Source: Salticus scenicus
Taxonomy: Eukaryota > Arthropoda > Arachnida > Araneae > Salticidae
Assembly: GCA_963930645.1 (NCBI GenBank)
Contig: OZ005648.1
Span: 155,333,035-155,397,034 of the forward strand
Direction of reading: 5' to 3'
DNA: 64,000 nt
How positions within the stretch are numbered: the first letter of the stretch is position 1; the number at the start of each line of letters is the position of its first letter. Below the pieces are notes generated by a model. That model was not told the origin of the DNA, did not search any database, and worked only from the letters and a program-made list of their open reading frames with translations. The position numbers were made by a program, and so were the translations under genes. Shown here piece after piece: positions 36,600 to 48,285 of this stretch.

Positions 36600-38600
36600 A
36601 CATTTGCCACCGAAAATCATTTATACCACCTTCTCCCGTTAAAAATCCAAAATTCCAAAATCGCAGGAAATAATTTTTTCGTATTCAAGTCTAGTCTCCC
36701 CATCTGCAATTTCTTCACTGTGAAGTAATTTGGAGCCGAGTTATACTTATAAATGTGTTTTTGCCTTATGTGCCTCCGAAAATCATTTATACCCCTTCCC
36801 CCCTTAAAAATCCAAAATTCCAAAATCGCATAAAATGATTTTTTTGTTTTCAAGTCTAATCTCTCCCTCTGCAATTTCTTCACCGTGAAGCAATTTGGAG
36901 CCGAGTTGTGCTTATAAAGGTGGTTTTTGCCTTCTGCACCTTCGAAAATCATTTTCAGCCCCTCTCCCCCCCTTAAAAATCCCAATTTCCAAAATAGCAG
37001 AAAATGATTTTTTTGTATTGAAGTCTAGTCTCCCCATCTGCAATATCTTCCTCGTGAAGCAATTTGGAGCCGAGTTATGCTTATAAAGGTGTTTTTGTCT
37101 TCAGCAACTCCGAAAATCATTTTCACCCCCTTCCCCCCTTAAAAAATCAAAAATTCCAAAATCGCAGAAAGTGATTTTTTTCGTATTCAAGCCTAGTCTC
37201 CCCATCTGCAATTTCTTCCCTGTGAAGTAATTTGGTGCCGAGTTGTACTTATAAATGTGTTTTTGCCTTATGCGCCCCCGAAAAATCTCATTTTTACCCC
37301 CTACCCCCCTTAAAAATCCAAAATTCCAAAATCGTAGAAAATGATTTTTTTGTATTCAAGTCTAGTCTCTCCATCTGCAATTTCTTCTTCGTGAAACAAT
37401 TTGGAGCCGAGTTATGCTTATAAAGTTGTTTTTGCCTTCTCAGTGATGGAACAAGGGCGCAGAATTCATACCACTATCAATGTAAGAAAATTTTCTACTT
37501 CTTAAATCGACGATATTATAAGTAGAGAAATTTCTTAAACAGATTCCGGTATGAATTCTGCGCCCGTGTTCCATCCCTGCCTTCTGCACCTCCGAAAATC
37601 ATTTTCACGCCCTTCCCCCCTTAAAAATCAAAAATTCCAAAATCGCAGAAAATGATTTTTTCGTATTCAATTCTAGTCTCCCCATCTGCAATTTTTTCAT
37701 CGTGAAGTAATTTGGTGCCGAGTTATGCGTATAAAAGTGTTTTTGCCTCCTGCGCCTCCGAAAATCATTTTCACCCCTTTTCCCCCTTAAAAATCCAAAA
37801 ATCCAAAATCGCAGAAAATGATTTTTTTGTATTCAAGTCTAGTCTCCCCATCTGCAATATCTTCCTCGTGAAGCAATTTGGAGCCGAGTTATGCTTATAA
37901 AGGTGTTTTTGTCTTCAGCAACTCCGAAAATCATTTTCACCCCCTTCCCCCCTTAAAAATCAAAAATTCCAAAATCGCAGAAAATGATTTTTTCGTATTC
38001 AAGCCTAGTCTCCCCGTCTGCAATTTCTTCCCTGTGAAATAATTTGGTGCCGAGTTGTACTTATAAATGTGTTTTTGCCTTATGCGCCCCCGAAAATCTC
38101 ATTTTTACCCCCTACCCCCCCTTAAAAATACAAAATTTCCAAAATCGCAGAAAATGATTTTTTTGTATTCAAGTCTAGTCTCTCCATCTGCAATTTCTTT
38201 CTCGTGAAGCAATTTGGAGCCGAGTTATGCTTATAAAGTTGTTTTTGCCTTCTGCACCTCCGAAAATCATTTTCACGCCCTTCCCCCCTTAAAAATCAAA
38301 AATTCCAAAATCGCAGAAAATGATTTTTTCGTATTCAATTCTAGTCTCCCCATCTGCAATTTCTTCACTGTGAAGTAATTTGGTGCCGAGTTATACTTAT
38401 AAATGTGATTTTGCCTTATGCGCCCCCGAAAATATCATTTTTACCCCCTACCCCCCTTAAAAATCCAAAATTCCAAAATCGCAGAAATGATTTTTTTGTA
38501 TTCAAGTCTAGTGTCCCCATCTGCAATTTCTTCACCGTGAAGCAATTTGGAGCCAAGTTATGCTTATAAAGGTGGTTTTTGCCTTCTGCTCCCCCGGGGG
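36600..38600. repeat. Tandem ~168-bp satellite, about 12 units
   Basis: The block 'ggagccgagttatgcttata' repeats at about 36732, 36898, 37068, 37233, 37405, 37711, 37881, 38050, 38218, 38382 and 38552, a spacing of 164-172 bp except where a MITE is inserted. Each unit has a C-rich run and 'caaaatcgcagaaaatgatt'. The array ends at an 18-base C/G run (38582-38610). Short open frames on both strands are artefacts. Confidence 0.95.
37441..37579. mobile_element. 139-bp MITE with 6-bp duplication, copy 2
   Basis: 32-bp terminal inverted repeats with 2-3 mismatches, starting CAGTGATGGAACAAGGGCGC; CCTTCT on both sides (37435-37440 and 37580-37585). Neighbouring satellite units give the empty site 'gccttctgcacc'. 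Same family as 32355-32489. Confidence 0.95.
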
Positions 38601-38639
38601 GGGGGGGGGTATTTCGCAAAATCCCGTCTTGGTGAGTGT

Positions 38640-40770
38640 CAGGGTCTTAAAAATTCATTGAATTATTGTAAAATGTGCAATTTTTAACTGAAAATATTTA
38701 TTTCAATAGCATTTTCTAGAATCATAGAATTATCTGTAATTCAGAAAAAAAAAAAAAAACTTATTTTAGATTAATGCATTAAAAAAAAAAAAAAAAAAAA
38801 AAAAAGAAGAAGAAGAAGTGAGTGAGTGAGAGAGAGAGAGGAAAAGAAAAAAAAAGAAATGAAATATAATTTCCGGAAGAGAGATTCACAGATAATCTAT
38901 TTTAGTAGCCGCCAGTTTGACTGCAAGTCTGACTCCGCTGCTTAGAAAACCAGCACGGATTAAAAATATTCCATGAAAACCAGACATCCTGTCCTAAATA
39001 ATAACTTATCATTCAGCTATGTTCTTGTCATTGATGATTTTAGCACAGCGATGTTTTTGCAACGATGACGCGCGTCATCGCCGTCATTAATTATTAAAAT
39101 TATATAGATTTTAATAAACATTTTTAGCAATTAGATTATTTAAATAGAATAATTTTTTTAATTTGTTCTTTTTTTATAACCACTGATAGTACACGGTATT
39201 GCGCGATACCGTATGGGGCACCGTATAAAACTTGTGCCCAGGGCCTCCAAAAGTCATAGTAGGGCCTTAGATCGAATTACTTAATATTACTGTTTGGGCT
39301 TTTAATTAAAAACCTTTTTCAAAATACTTTAAAATATACAAAGTGGTTATAAAAAACGGTACCGCGTATACCATGTACTATCAGTGGTTATAAAAAAAGA
39401 ACAAATTAAAAAAATTATTCTATTTAAATAATCTAATTGATAAAAATTTTTATTAAAATCTATATAATTTTAATAATTAAATTAGCCGAACGTTCTCAGT
39501 ACTATTCTTTAGGCTATTATTCAAAAAATCTATTTCAAAAGACATTAACTTAAAAAAGATTTTTTTCTATCAATTATTATTCATTACAGAAAAAAATTAA
39601 AAAACTATTTAATCAAAAATTAATTTAATTATAAAAAATAGGGATTTTTAATAATTAAGTTAGTTGAGATTTTTTTTTTTTTTCACTATTCTTTGATTTT
39701 TTTTTCTTTAGCTAAAAAAATTTATTTCAAAATACTTTTAAAATAAATCTTTTTTTTCTTTAAATAATTAAAAATAAAAAAGCTATTTAAAAAGTTGTTT
39801 AAAAAAATCTAATTAAAAAAGTAAATTTAATTATTTTTAAAATATATTTTTTTTTCGGGGCCCGCTTTACCATTAGGCGAACCTAAGCGGTCACCTAGGG
39901 CCGCCGAAAAAGCAGGGTCACCAAAAAATTAGAATACTGCGCAAAAACTAAAAGGAAAAAAAAGTAAGGATGGAAGAAAAAAAGCAAAAACCATAGCCAA
40001 TTTTCGATTTTCTCTCTTTTAAGGCATAGCGGTGTATATTCAACTGTAAATTAAAAGTACCTTTTTTTTTAAATTTAATTTTGCATAAAAACACCACGAG
40101 GTTACAAAATATTGACTTTCAATAATACGTGCTTTGATTTGTATTTATGAATGAAAACTAGATTCTTTTCAATGCTTTTCAAATTAGATGGTAAAGAGGA
40201 AGGGGGGGGGGGGGATAAAATGATTTGCAATTGCAAACCGGACAGTTTGGTTTTAGACTTAAGCTTTCCACCAACCACCTTTTTAGAGTCACAGAATTGA
40301 TTCACAATAATTTTATTAAAAATCCGAAAAAGTTGGAGTCCTTTTTTTTTTTGACATCACTAAAGCCTTTTGTCACAGTTTCACATGACCTCATATTTTT
40401 TTTAATTCATACCTAGGGCCCGATTAACAAATTTTTGTGCCCAGGGCACTTTCAATTTTTCGTGGTCCCATTGAAGATCTAAACTTCTTCACTACCCTCT
40501 CCTATAAAAAAAAATAGTCTGATATTGTACTTTTACTACGATTTATAGCAGGCAGAAAAGCAGACTGACTGGAAAAAGTATTTGGACAAAAAATTAATCT
40601 ATTTTTGCATTTGGCTTTAATAAACTTACTCCACTCAGCCAAACGATAGATTTTATTTTTAAATTTTGTTCATATAAATAAAACACAGTTAGAAAATCGG
40701 GGGGGGGGGGGGGGGATGGGAGGATTTAGATTAGAAATTTTAAACCATTAGAAAAATGTTGTGCCCCTAG
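38640..40770. other. AT-rich stretch with fold-back and old fragments
   Basis: A poly(A)-(GAA)n-(GAGT)n tract spans about 38745-38845. Copies of the 'gttgagattgcttagt' AT-rich repeat lie at 39270, 39480 and 39660. GC-richer patches at 39857-39905 ('accattaggcgaacctaagc') and 40415-40460 ('ttgtgcccagggcac') look like ends of old DNA repeats. G runs occur at 40201-40214 and 40699-40715. No gene. Confidence 0.4.
39088..39482. repeat. Fold-back with ~112-bp arms
   Basis: Arms 39088-39200 and 39370-39482 are reverse complements with a handful of mismatches ('ataaccactgatagtaca' and its complement at the inner edges). The inner 170 bp contain 'cttgtgcccagggcctcc'. Element type unknown. Confidence 0.75.
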
Positions 40771-40779
40771 AGCCCCAGA

Positions 40780-41619
40780 TGCTATTTTTAAGGCAGTGTA
40801 AATTATCAACTTTGCAAGTATAATTGTAAAAATTTTTAAGAATATCCAGTTGTTTTATTAGCGTTGTTGTTATACGTGTTATAACCAATAGTGACAGTGC
40901 GAAATTTAATTGGAGATTTGTGAAACTTAGGTATGAGAAATCAGAATTATAAGGATAATTAAAGTTATTGAAGGGAAGTTGAAGTAGTTTATAATAATTG
41001 TGTATTTTTTGGTTATTAATAATAAGGTTATTAGTAGTTAAACTAAAGATGTTACTATTAGATACTGAAGAACTTAAAATAGCGAGATAGTTGGAATTAC
41101 ATATATTAGCTTAATTATTAGTTGATTTGTCAACATAAGTTATCACAAAGTCATTCTGTAGTGATTTGATGGATTTAAGAAGTTCAGAATTTTTAAAATA
41201 CACCAAATTCGAATACTTGAGATATAAAACACTTTTAATTTTTTGTAACACTAATAATTTCCATTGAGTGAAGTAGGCACTAGGTTTATTATAAGTAATA
41301 GAAATTTTATAAATAAACAAATTTAGGTCATAGGAAAACTGTAGCCTAGATTTGAGGAAAGCCAGTTTTATACGGAAGTCAAAATTTGGTACCGAATTCC
41401 ACGAATTTTTTAAAATGATAATTAACAATAATACAGTGATGATGTGTCCATGGTCGCTATCAATATATTTTGACATAGAAAAGGATCACTGCATTTACAT
41501 GTTACATTGTTAGTAAAAGAGGTAGACTTAGATACAGAATTATAATTGAATTTCTTTCTGCCAAGAGGAAGAGGATATTTGAAAGTACGAGATAAATTTA
41601 AATCTTTAATTGGGAACAC
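40780..41619 (-). pseudogene. Penelope-like reverse transcriptase, N-terminal part
   Basis: A minus-strand frame starts near 41619 and includes KKFNYNSVSK and a CKCSDPF motif. A shift near 41450 leads into DSDHGHIIT and, after about 100 codons, LQNDFVITYVDKSTNN. The order of Cys-rich motif, HGHIIT and VDK-NN is that of the N-terminal region of Penelope-like elements, whose product is a reverse transcriptase, often with a GIY-YIG endonuclease. After a stop at 41111 the same frame stays open to about 40780 with plausible continuing sequence. The catalytic YxDD region and the endonuclease are absent. The 5' side is cut at about 41630 by the inverted array copy. Assignment is by motif memory only. 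Confidence 0.6.
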
Positions 41620-41639
41620 ACTATCCTATTTCCTATCTG

Positions 41640-42240
41640 GAAAACGGTTCGAAAGAAAAAAGTGAATTACAAAGTTGAAAAGTATCATCGATTTAGTACA
41701 AAAAGATAGTTTAGACATTCATGCTAGCTTTCCTATCTCGGAAACGGTTCAAGACAGGAGGGAAAACTGAATTATAAAATTGCAGAGCATCATCGATTTA
41801 GTACGAAAAGGTAGTTTAGACATTAATGCTAAAAACAGAACGCTCAAAACGTGCATTTGTTTGTTCACAATTTCCTATTTTGTGCACACTTAAACGACAT
41901 TGCATATGTTGTAGCGTAGCGAGTGACATTTATGCTATGTAAAATTCAAAGTATGGTTATTGTAAGCAGTCACATCGATTAACGCATAAACGTTTTAAAA
42001 CGACTTCATAAAGGAAAAGGTTCTCAATACAAACCAAGTTTCTCGTTGTTGTTGAAATTTGTTAGCTTTTAACTTCGTAAGAGAGGATTTAATTTTAACA
42101 CTTTTTTTGTTGTAATGATCTTAGCCTGAAATAGGTTTCATTATGATTTCTTTAAGATATAAACAAATTACAGGATACTCACAAAAGTCTGTTCTCACTC
42201 TAACTGCTGAACGCATGCAGCTACACTGGTAAAACTCCAA
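41640..42240 (-). repeat. Inverted copy of the 27.8-29.3 kb array
   Basis: Shares 'catcgatttagtac', 'aacggttc', 'acgtgcatttgtttg' and 'cgattaacgcataaacg' in complement with 27900-28330, and ends with the complement of the 27830 region. It abuts the Penelope-like remnant. Confidence 0.75.
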
Positions 42241-42258
42241 ACCTCTTGTTTCTCCCTT

Positions 42259-43890
42259 TTACTTTCCGAACACTATAGTGAGGAAAGTATTGTAATCATG
42301 TCAAAAATCCGAATTCGAGATTTTGATGTTTCTATACGTTGTCCCCTGAGTTCGTTTTCACTATTTTTACGATGATGTATGTATGTGTGTATGTGTGTAT
42401 GTCTGTGAGTGAGCACGCTAGCGTCTAAACGCTTTGTTCGAATAAGCTGAAAATTGGTGCATATATTTTAAGTCACCATAGTACGAACCCTATAGATTTT
42501 GGTGAATCTAGCACGTATAGTTTTTTTACAGGGACACAATGAAAAATTCTTTATCATTATGGTCTATGGAACCAAAATCTGAAAAGTGCGATAGCATCTA
42601 AACGCCTTCTTCAATTGAGCAAAAAAATTATACACATATTATAGGTCACAGTTACTCAATCTGTATAGAGTTTGGAGAATCTGGCACTTAGTTTTTTTAC
42701 AGGGGCACAAAGAAAAATTCTTTATCATTTATGGCCTATGGGACCAAATTTTTAAAAGTGCGACAGCGTCTAAAGGCTTATTTAATCTGAACAAAAAATT
42801 TGTACACATGTTATAGGTCACAGTTGCACGAACTGTATAGATTTTGGTGAATTTAGCACTTACAGTTTTTTACAGGGACACAAAGAAAAATTCTTTATCA
42901 TTATGGCCTGCGGGACCAAATTTTTACTTTCTTCTATATTCAATAGAAGAAAGTATTGGATTCGTAAAAATTTTCGACCTCGGGATTTTGATGGATTTAC
43001 ACGTTTTGAGAGCTGTAGAACACGATTTGACCCTTTTTAGAAAATGTCTGTCTGTTTGTCTGTCAGTCTCTGCGTGGGTGTGGCAAATTTTTGTGGCAAC
43101 TGTATCTCAGGAACTACTTCACAGAATTTCATACAAATTGGTATGTAGTTGCACCTTGACATAAATTAGTGCCTATCAACTTTTGGTAAAAATTGTCTCA
43201 CAGGTTGCGTTGCCATCCCGCTTTTTCTAAATTTTTAACATGGTGGTATAGTACAAAATTTTGTATAAATGTGCATAAAGAAAATTATTTTTTAATAATC
43301 ATTATGAAATTTACCAGAATTATTTATAATAGATATAATCAACTGGGAAAATTTTTTTGCATGTGTAGGAGCCTCACTTCCCCCCCCCCCCCCCGAGGGG
43401 AGTAAATTTTGATGATGGGTATCTTTCAAAAGAGCTCGCGAGTACCTTTAAAATGAATGGTTGAACCATAGATCTGCGATGATTTAAAATGAAGTTATCG
43501 ATTTTGTTTTTTATGTAATATTAACAATAAAATTGACTTTTTTTGGATATTTAGTATTATACTGCTTCTCTAATATGGAAATCATCTGCATTATCATGGA
43601 AGATAATTTTTTTAAATAATAATTTTAATAAATTATTTTTACTGAGTGAATTTGTATAGGAAAATATAGAAGAAAGTCATGTGGTGGCCACAACATACTA
43701 GTTAAAAGTGCGATAGCATCTAAACGCCTTATTCAATTGAGCTGAAAATTTATATGAATATTATAAATCACTGTTGCACTAACTATAAGCATTTTGGTGA
43801 ATCTAGCATTTATAGATTTTTACAGCGACACAGCGAAAAATTCTTTATCATTATGATCCATGGGCTCAAAGTTCAGTAGCGTTAAATAAA
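42259..43890 (+). mobile_element. Hairpin-started family E, host of family B
   Basis: Hairpin ACTTTCC..GGAAAGT (42261-42288) with CACTATAGTG inside, then 'gtattgtaatcatgtc' and a (TGTA)n-rich run. Units of 150-180 bp share 'aaaagtgcgatagcatctaa', 'acagggacacaaagaaaaat' and 'tctttatcattatggcctat' (about 42400, 42590, 42760 and 43705). A family B element interrupts the third/fourth unit. The 3' end is not identified. Confidence 0.6.
42922..43701 (+). mobile_element. Hairpin-started family B, best copy
   Basis: 780 bp. The start hairpin ACTTTCTTCTAT..ATAGAAGAAAGT (42924-42953) leads to 'attttcgacctcgggatttt' and a CTGTCTGT run. The end hairpin TGTGG-TGG-CCACA (43680-43692) is followed 5 nt later by CTAG (43698-43701) and T. 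Flanks 'gggaccaaattttt' and 'taaaagtgcga' rejoin to the intact sequence at 42741-42763 with no duplication. Colinear with 24716-25863. Confidence 0.75.
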
Positions 43891-44820
43891 ACATCGTGTA
43901 AGATATGGAGAAAAATACTCAAACACTTTATTATGGTTTTATCTCTTTTGTTTTTTAACAACTCCTCTTTCTTTACTTTATCTACAAAACTGTTAATTAC
44001 TCAATGTTCGGAAAGTCGAGTGGAGTCACTCCAGATTTTTTATTTTAGTTTTAGTTTTATTGCTTTATGGTTTAAAAGCGTCTATTTTCCCATCCACATA
44101 AAAAATAATAGAAGGAAGAAAATCTTTATTCGCAAACCCATCTCTTTTATTTATACACATCTAAACAATTCTTTATGTTGGTAAGTGGCTATTCGTGGTA
44201 CTTTACATGATATGGGAATTAGGATATTTCCCATATTATCCCCCGTAATGTAAGTATAAGGGAGAAAAAAATGCAATATCATAAAAGATAAATCTTGATA
44301 TCTTGATACCATAAAAAAATGAACAAATTCTAGGATACTATAATAATATACTTCGTTTGGATATTTATATGTACATACATAATTGCTTGAACTAAAAACA
44401 TAAAATCATAATACCTGTTTTATATATACATACTTTCTTTAAAATAAACATAAAATAATAATAATACTTTGTTTACATATATGTACATTATTTCATATAC
44501 TTGAAATATAAGTGGCAATATTCAACTCGATTTCTGGCAAACAAACGATTATTCTTTCTTATTCTAAAATTCACATTTTCTCGTTATTGCCACACTTAAA
44601 AAATCGAAGAAAAGAGAAAAAGAAATGTATATGATGTGATATGGTCATAATTGGAATTTTAGAAAGAGAGGGTATTAAACTTAAATTTTCTTTTTGCATT
44701 CGTATAACAGTCTGTGTTTCTCTCTATTTTAATTCCTATTATTGCTCCTATTCTAAATATAACTCTTATTGCTATATCTTATAACTCTTATTGCTCCTAT
44801 TCTAAATATAACTCTTATTT
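43891..44820. other. AT-rich stretch
   Basis: No gene recognised. A duplicated 'attgctcctattctaaatataactctta' block (about 44738 and 44790) precedes the LTR-retrotransposon fragment. Confidence 0.4.
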
Positions 44821-44822
44821 CT

Positions 44823-45354
44823 ACTGTGTTTTTATTAATATTTCTTTCTTTATTTATTTCCCTCATCCTTTGTGGCTAATTCCCGATTCAATTAGCAAGG
44901 ACTCCCAAGGTTAGCCTATCTGCCACCATTGCTCGCAGCATTGGCATTTACAGCTTCCATGGCACTAATTAAACAAGACTCAGCCTTTAGAACAGTAAAA
45001 AAAAGCCCCATATTAGAAGCCCCCCCCCAAACCTTAATTTTTCTTTTCCAGGTTTAATTATCTATTGGAGTATTTATTAAGGCTGTAGATTACCTAATAA
45101 TTCTGGTTTTCGATGACTCGTCCTTAAATGACTGCACTTGATATTCCGTATTTCATTATGCCTTTTATTTGGTTCATTATGATTATTATTACTTCTTCAT
45201 TCATCCTAGTTAAGACTGCTTTGGAGTTTACCCTGTATTCTCATTAAATTCTTTCTGCCTGAGGCGTAAACCTCTCCTTCTAACGCCTTTTTTATTTATT
45301 TAATTATTTTTAAACTGAGTTTATCAGTTATTTTCCTATCCAAGGCACTATGCG

Positions 45355-45385
<31 letters not shown>

Positions 45386-45880
45386 ACCATTATATCCATA
45401 TCTTAAACATTCATTTCTTTATTTATTCTTTGTATATCTATATCAACGTGTATATTGATTGATATTCTAATATGATCGTGTATACCTCTTTTATGTTTAA
45501 TGTCTACGTAATATTTATTGGTTTACAAATATTGTTGTACAAATATATATATTTTTTTTAACAAATGATTTGTACATAACACATACATAACATACATATA
45601 TTTATTTATATGATCATGACATGTAGCAATATATTTCATATTAATTTTAATTACACTATTTACAGCTATTTACTAAATATGGGCTACTGTGTCTACCTTC
45701 GATATTTAATGATGTTAAATATTCTTTAAATAATTTACTTTTGAAAGATGGCCCATTGTCCATTTGTAACGTCTGGCATAAGCCAAATCTTCCAAAATAG
45801 GTATTAAAGCATGATGTAATCGATTCTGTATTCGTATTTGGTAAAGGAAAAATCTTTAAAAATTGCAAAAAACTAAGATT
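44823..45880 (-). mobile_element. LTR-retrotransposon fragment, copy 1
   Basis: Colinear with 47080-48002 plus 50633-50870: shared 'cctttgtggctaattcccga', 'ggcatttacagcttccatgg', a T-run (45355-45381) and an integrase remnant. On the minus strand it is cut off at 45880, inside integrase, where the sequence becomes unrelated. It lacks about 110 bp present in copy 2 at 47640-47750. Confidence 0.7.
45656..45868 (-). pseudogene. Integrase core fragment, copy 1
   Basis: About 70 codons with FPLPNTNTE and the catalytic-Asp motif QMDNGPSF, followed by KEYLTSLNI and a stop soon after SSPY. In retroviral-type integrases the Asp of DNGP(S/T)F is the second of the D,D,E triad; the Glu lies further on and is absent. 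Same truncated C-terminus as copy 2. Most likely a Ty3/gypsy-type element. Non-functional. Confidence 0.7.
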
Positions 45881-46089
45881 CTATGGACGAAAGAGTCTGT
45901 TAGTCCCAATTCCCAACCATTTATAGCGTCACATTTTCTTCTATAAAGAAAAACGTTGGTAAGAGAGGAATTTCTTATCTACTGTTGCACAGTGAAATTA
46001 ACCTTTTACCTCATTAGAGATTATGTTGAGTGGACAAGTGAAAATCCTACTTTTTTTTTTTTTTTGGCTGAATTAAACAAATACATATA

Positions 46090-47017
46090 CAGTATAACAC
46101 CTTTAATTCGGAAATATCCATAACCCGGATTTTGAAAGCCAAAATCCTCCATTTTTGTTTTTTGTTTTAATGGATGACTGCAGATGGCGCCACTAAAAAA
46201 ATAATTACATTTTAGAAAATTTTTATTTTAAACAATTGTTAAGTGCATGTGAGTTTGACTATTAAAATGAATGAAAAAGAAAATTTGATTGTTCTCACTA
46301 ACTGAAAATGAAACTGTTGTCTTTTTAGACATGCTAAAGTAATTTTTATTTTCATTAAAAAAATATTTCAATATTTTTTTAATCAATTAATTTATTGTAA
46401 TAATTTTCTGTATTTTCTTATTTTTTTATACAAATTTCGATTTGAATATTTTGTAATATATATATATATACATATATATATATGCATTATTCATTTTTTT
46501 TTTTTTTTTTAACATTAAATCTTTTACACTGCCATTAATTTGTATGATAATAATAATAATAAAATTAATTTCCTTCTCATAATCTGTTTAAATAATTTTA
46601 AAAAAATTAATAATATAGATTTGATTTTCGTGATTTATATTATTTATTCTTATATTAAATTATTTATGGTTATAATTTAAAATCACAAAGCTACATAATA
46701 TATTCATTAGAAAAGTTATTTCTCCAAAGTAAAGCAAGATGGCGCCACCACACAAAAGAAAGTTTTTTTTTTTTTTTTTTTTTTGTGATGTTTTAATATT
46801 AAATACATACGATTGTTAATATTATTTGACTAAAAAAAGAATCTATAATTTATTACACGATAATCGATGTTTATCGTATTTTTTTTAAACAAATATTCAT
46901 ATATTATATTTTAGTAATTTAAATGCATCCAAGAGGAACAAAGATCTATAATTAGGAAATTTCCGTAATTCGGTATCATCGAGGTCCCAACGATTCCAGA
47001 TTAAAGGTGTTATACTG
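46090..47017. mobile_element. Tigger/pogo-like non-autonomous element
   Basis: 928 bp with ~20-bp terminal inverted repeats starting CAGTATAACACCTTTAAT and TA on both sides (46088-46089 and 47018-47019). The start sequence is of Tigger/pogo type. Interior AT-rich with GATGGCGCCAC at about 46164 and 46738, a poly(T) at 46497-46510 and 46764-46784. No transposase. Confidence 0.85.
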
Positions 47018-48285
47018 TATATATACATATATTTTAATGCTTCTTTGTAACTATGTTAATTCCTTCTTAATTATCCTGTTTATTTCTACTGTGTTTAATA
47101 TTTCTTTATTTATTCGTTTCACTCATCCTTTGTGGCTAATTCCCGATTCAATTAGCAAGGTCTCCCAGGGTTAGTCTATCTGCCACCATTGCCCGCAACA
47201 TTGGCATTTACAGCTTCCATGGCACTAATTGAACAAGACTCAGCCTTTAGAACAGTAAAAAAAATCCCCATATTAGAAGAGGTCCCCCCCCCAAACCTTA
47301 ATTTTTCTTTTTCAGGTTTAATTATCTATTGGAGTATTTATTAAGGCTGTAGATTACCTAATAATTCTGGTTTTTGATTACTCGTCCTTAAATGACTGCA
47401 GTAGATATTCCGTACTTCATTATGCCTTTTATTTGGTTCATTATGATTATTATTACTTCTTCATTCATCCTAGTAAAGACTGCTTTGGAGTTTACCCTGT
47501 ATTCTCATTAAATTCTTTCTGCCTGAGGCGTAAACCTCTCCCTCTAACGCCTTTTTATTTATTTAATTATTTTTAAACTGAGTTTATCAGTTATTTTCCT
47601 ATCCAAGGCACTATGCGTTTTTTTTTTTTTTTTTTTTTTAATCGTCTCTATATCTATATTCCAAAGGTGGTCACACCCTCATTTTTTGAAAGAAAATAAT
47701 ATATGTATGACCATATCTATTATACATCTTTCATATGTACTAAATTTACACCATTATATCCATATATTAAACATTCATTTCTTTATTTATTCTTTGTATA
47801 TCTGTATCAACGTGTATATTGATATTCTAATATGATCGTGTATACCTCCTTTACGTTTAATGTCTACACAATATTTATTGATTTACAAATATTGCTGTAC
47901 AATTTTTTTTTTTTTTAAACAAATGATTTGTACATAACACATACACACATATTTATTTATATGATCATGACATGTAGCAATATATTTCATATTAATTTTA
48001 ATCAGTAGTGGCACTAGAAATTCCCCGACGGGGGGACACCACCTCCCCGACAGGGGAGCACTATACAGAGAGAGTTTATTATATGGATATTATAAAAAAC
48101 AAAACTGCAATATTATTAATAATATTACTGTTAATATTTGTACCATTCCATTTGTTAGTACTCCGTGGTTTTGGAGACCATCATGCCATTCTCTGAGTGC
48201 ATAATATTTTCTTTTCACAGAAAAAAATATGTGCAGAGTGCCTGAAGGAAAATTCTTAAGAAAAAATTAATCTTCGTATCCGTTT

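Noticed and set aside
36179..38619. Several 60-140-codon open frames on both strands
   Set aside because: All lie in the satellite arrays and repeat the same peptide per unit; they are shadows of the tandem repeat.
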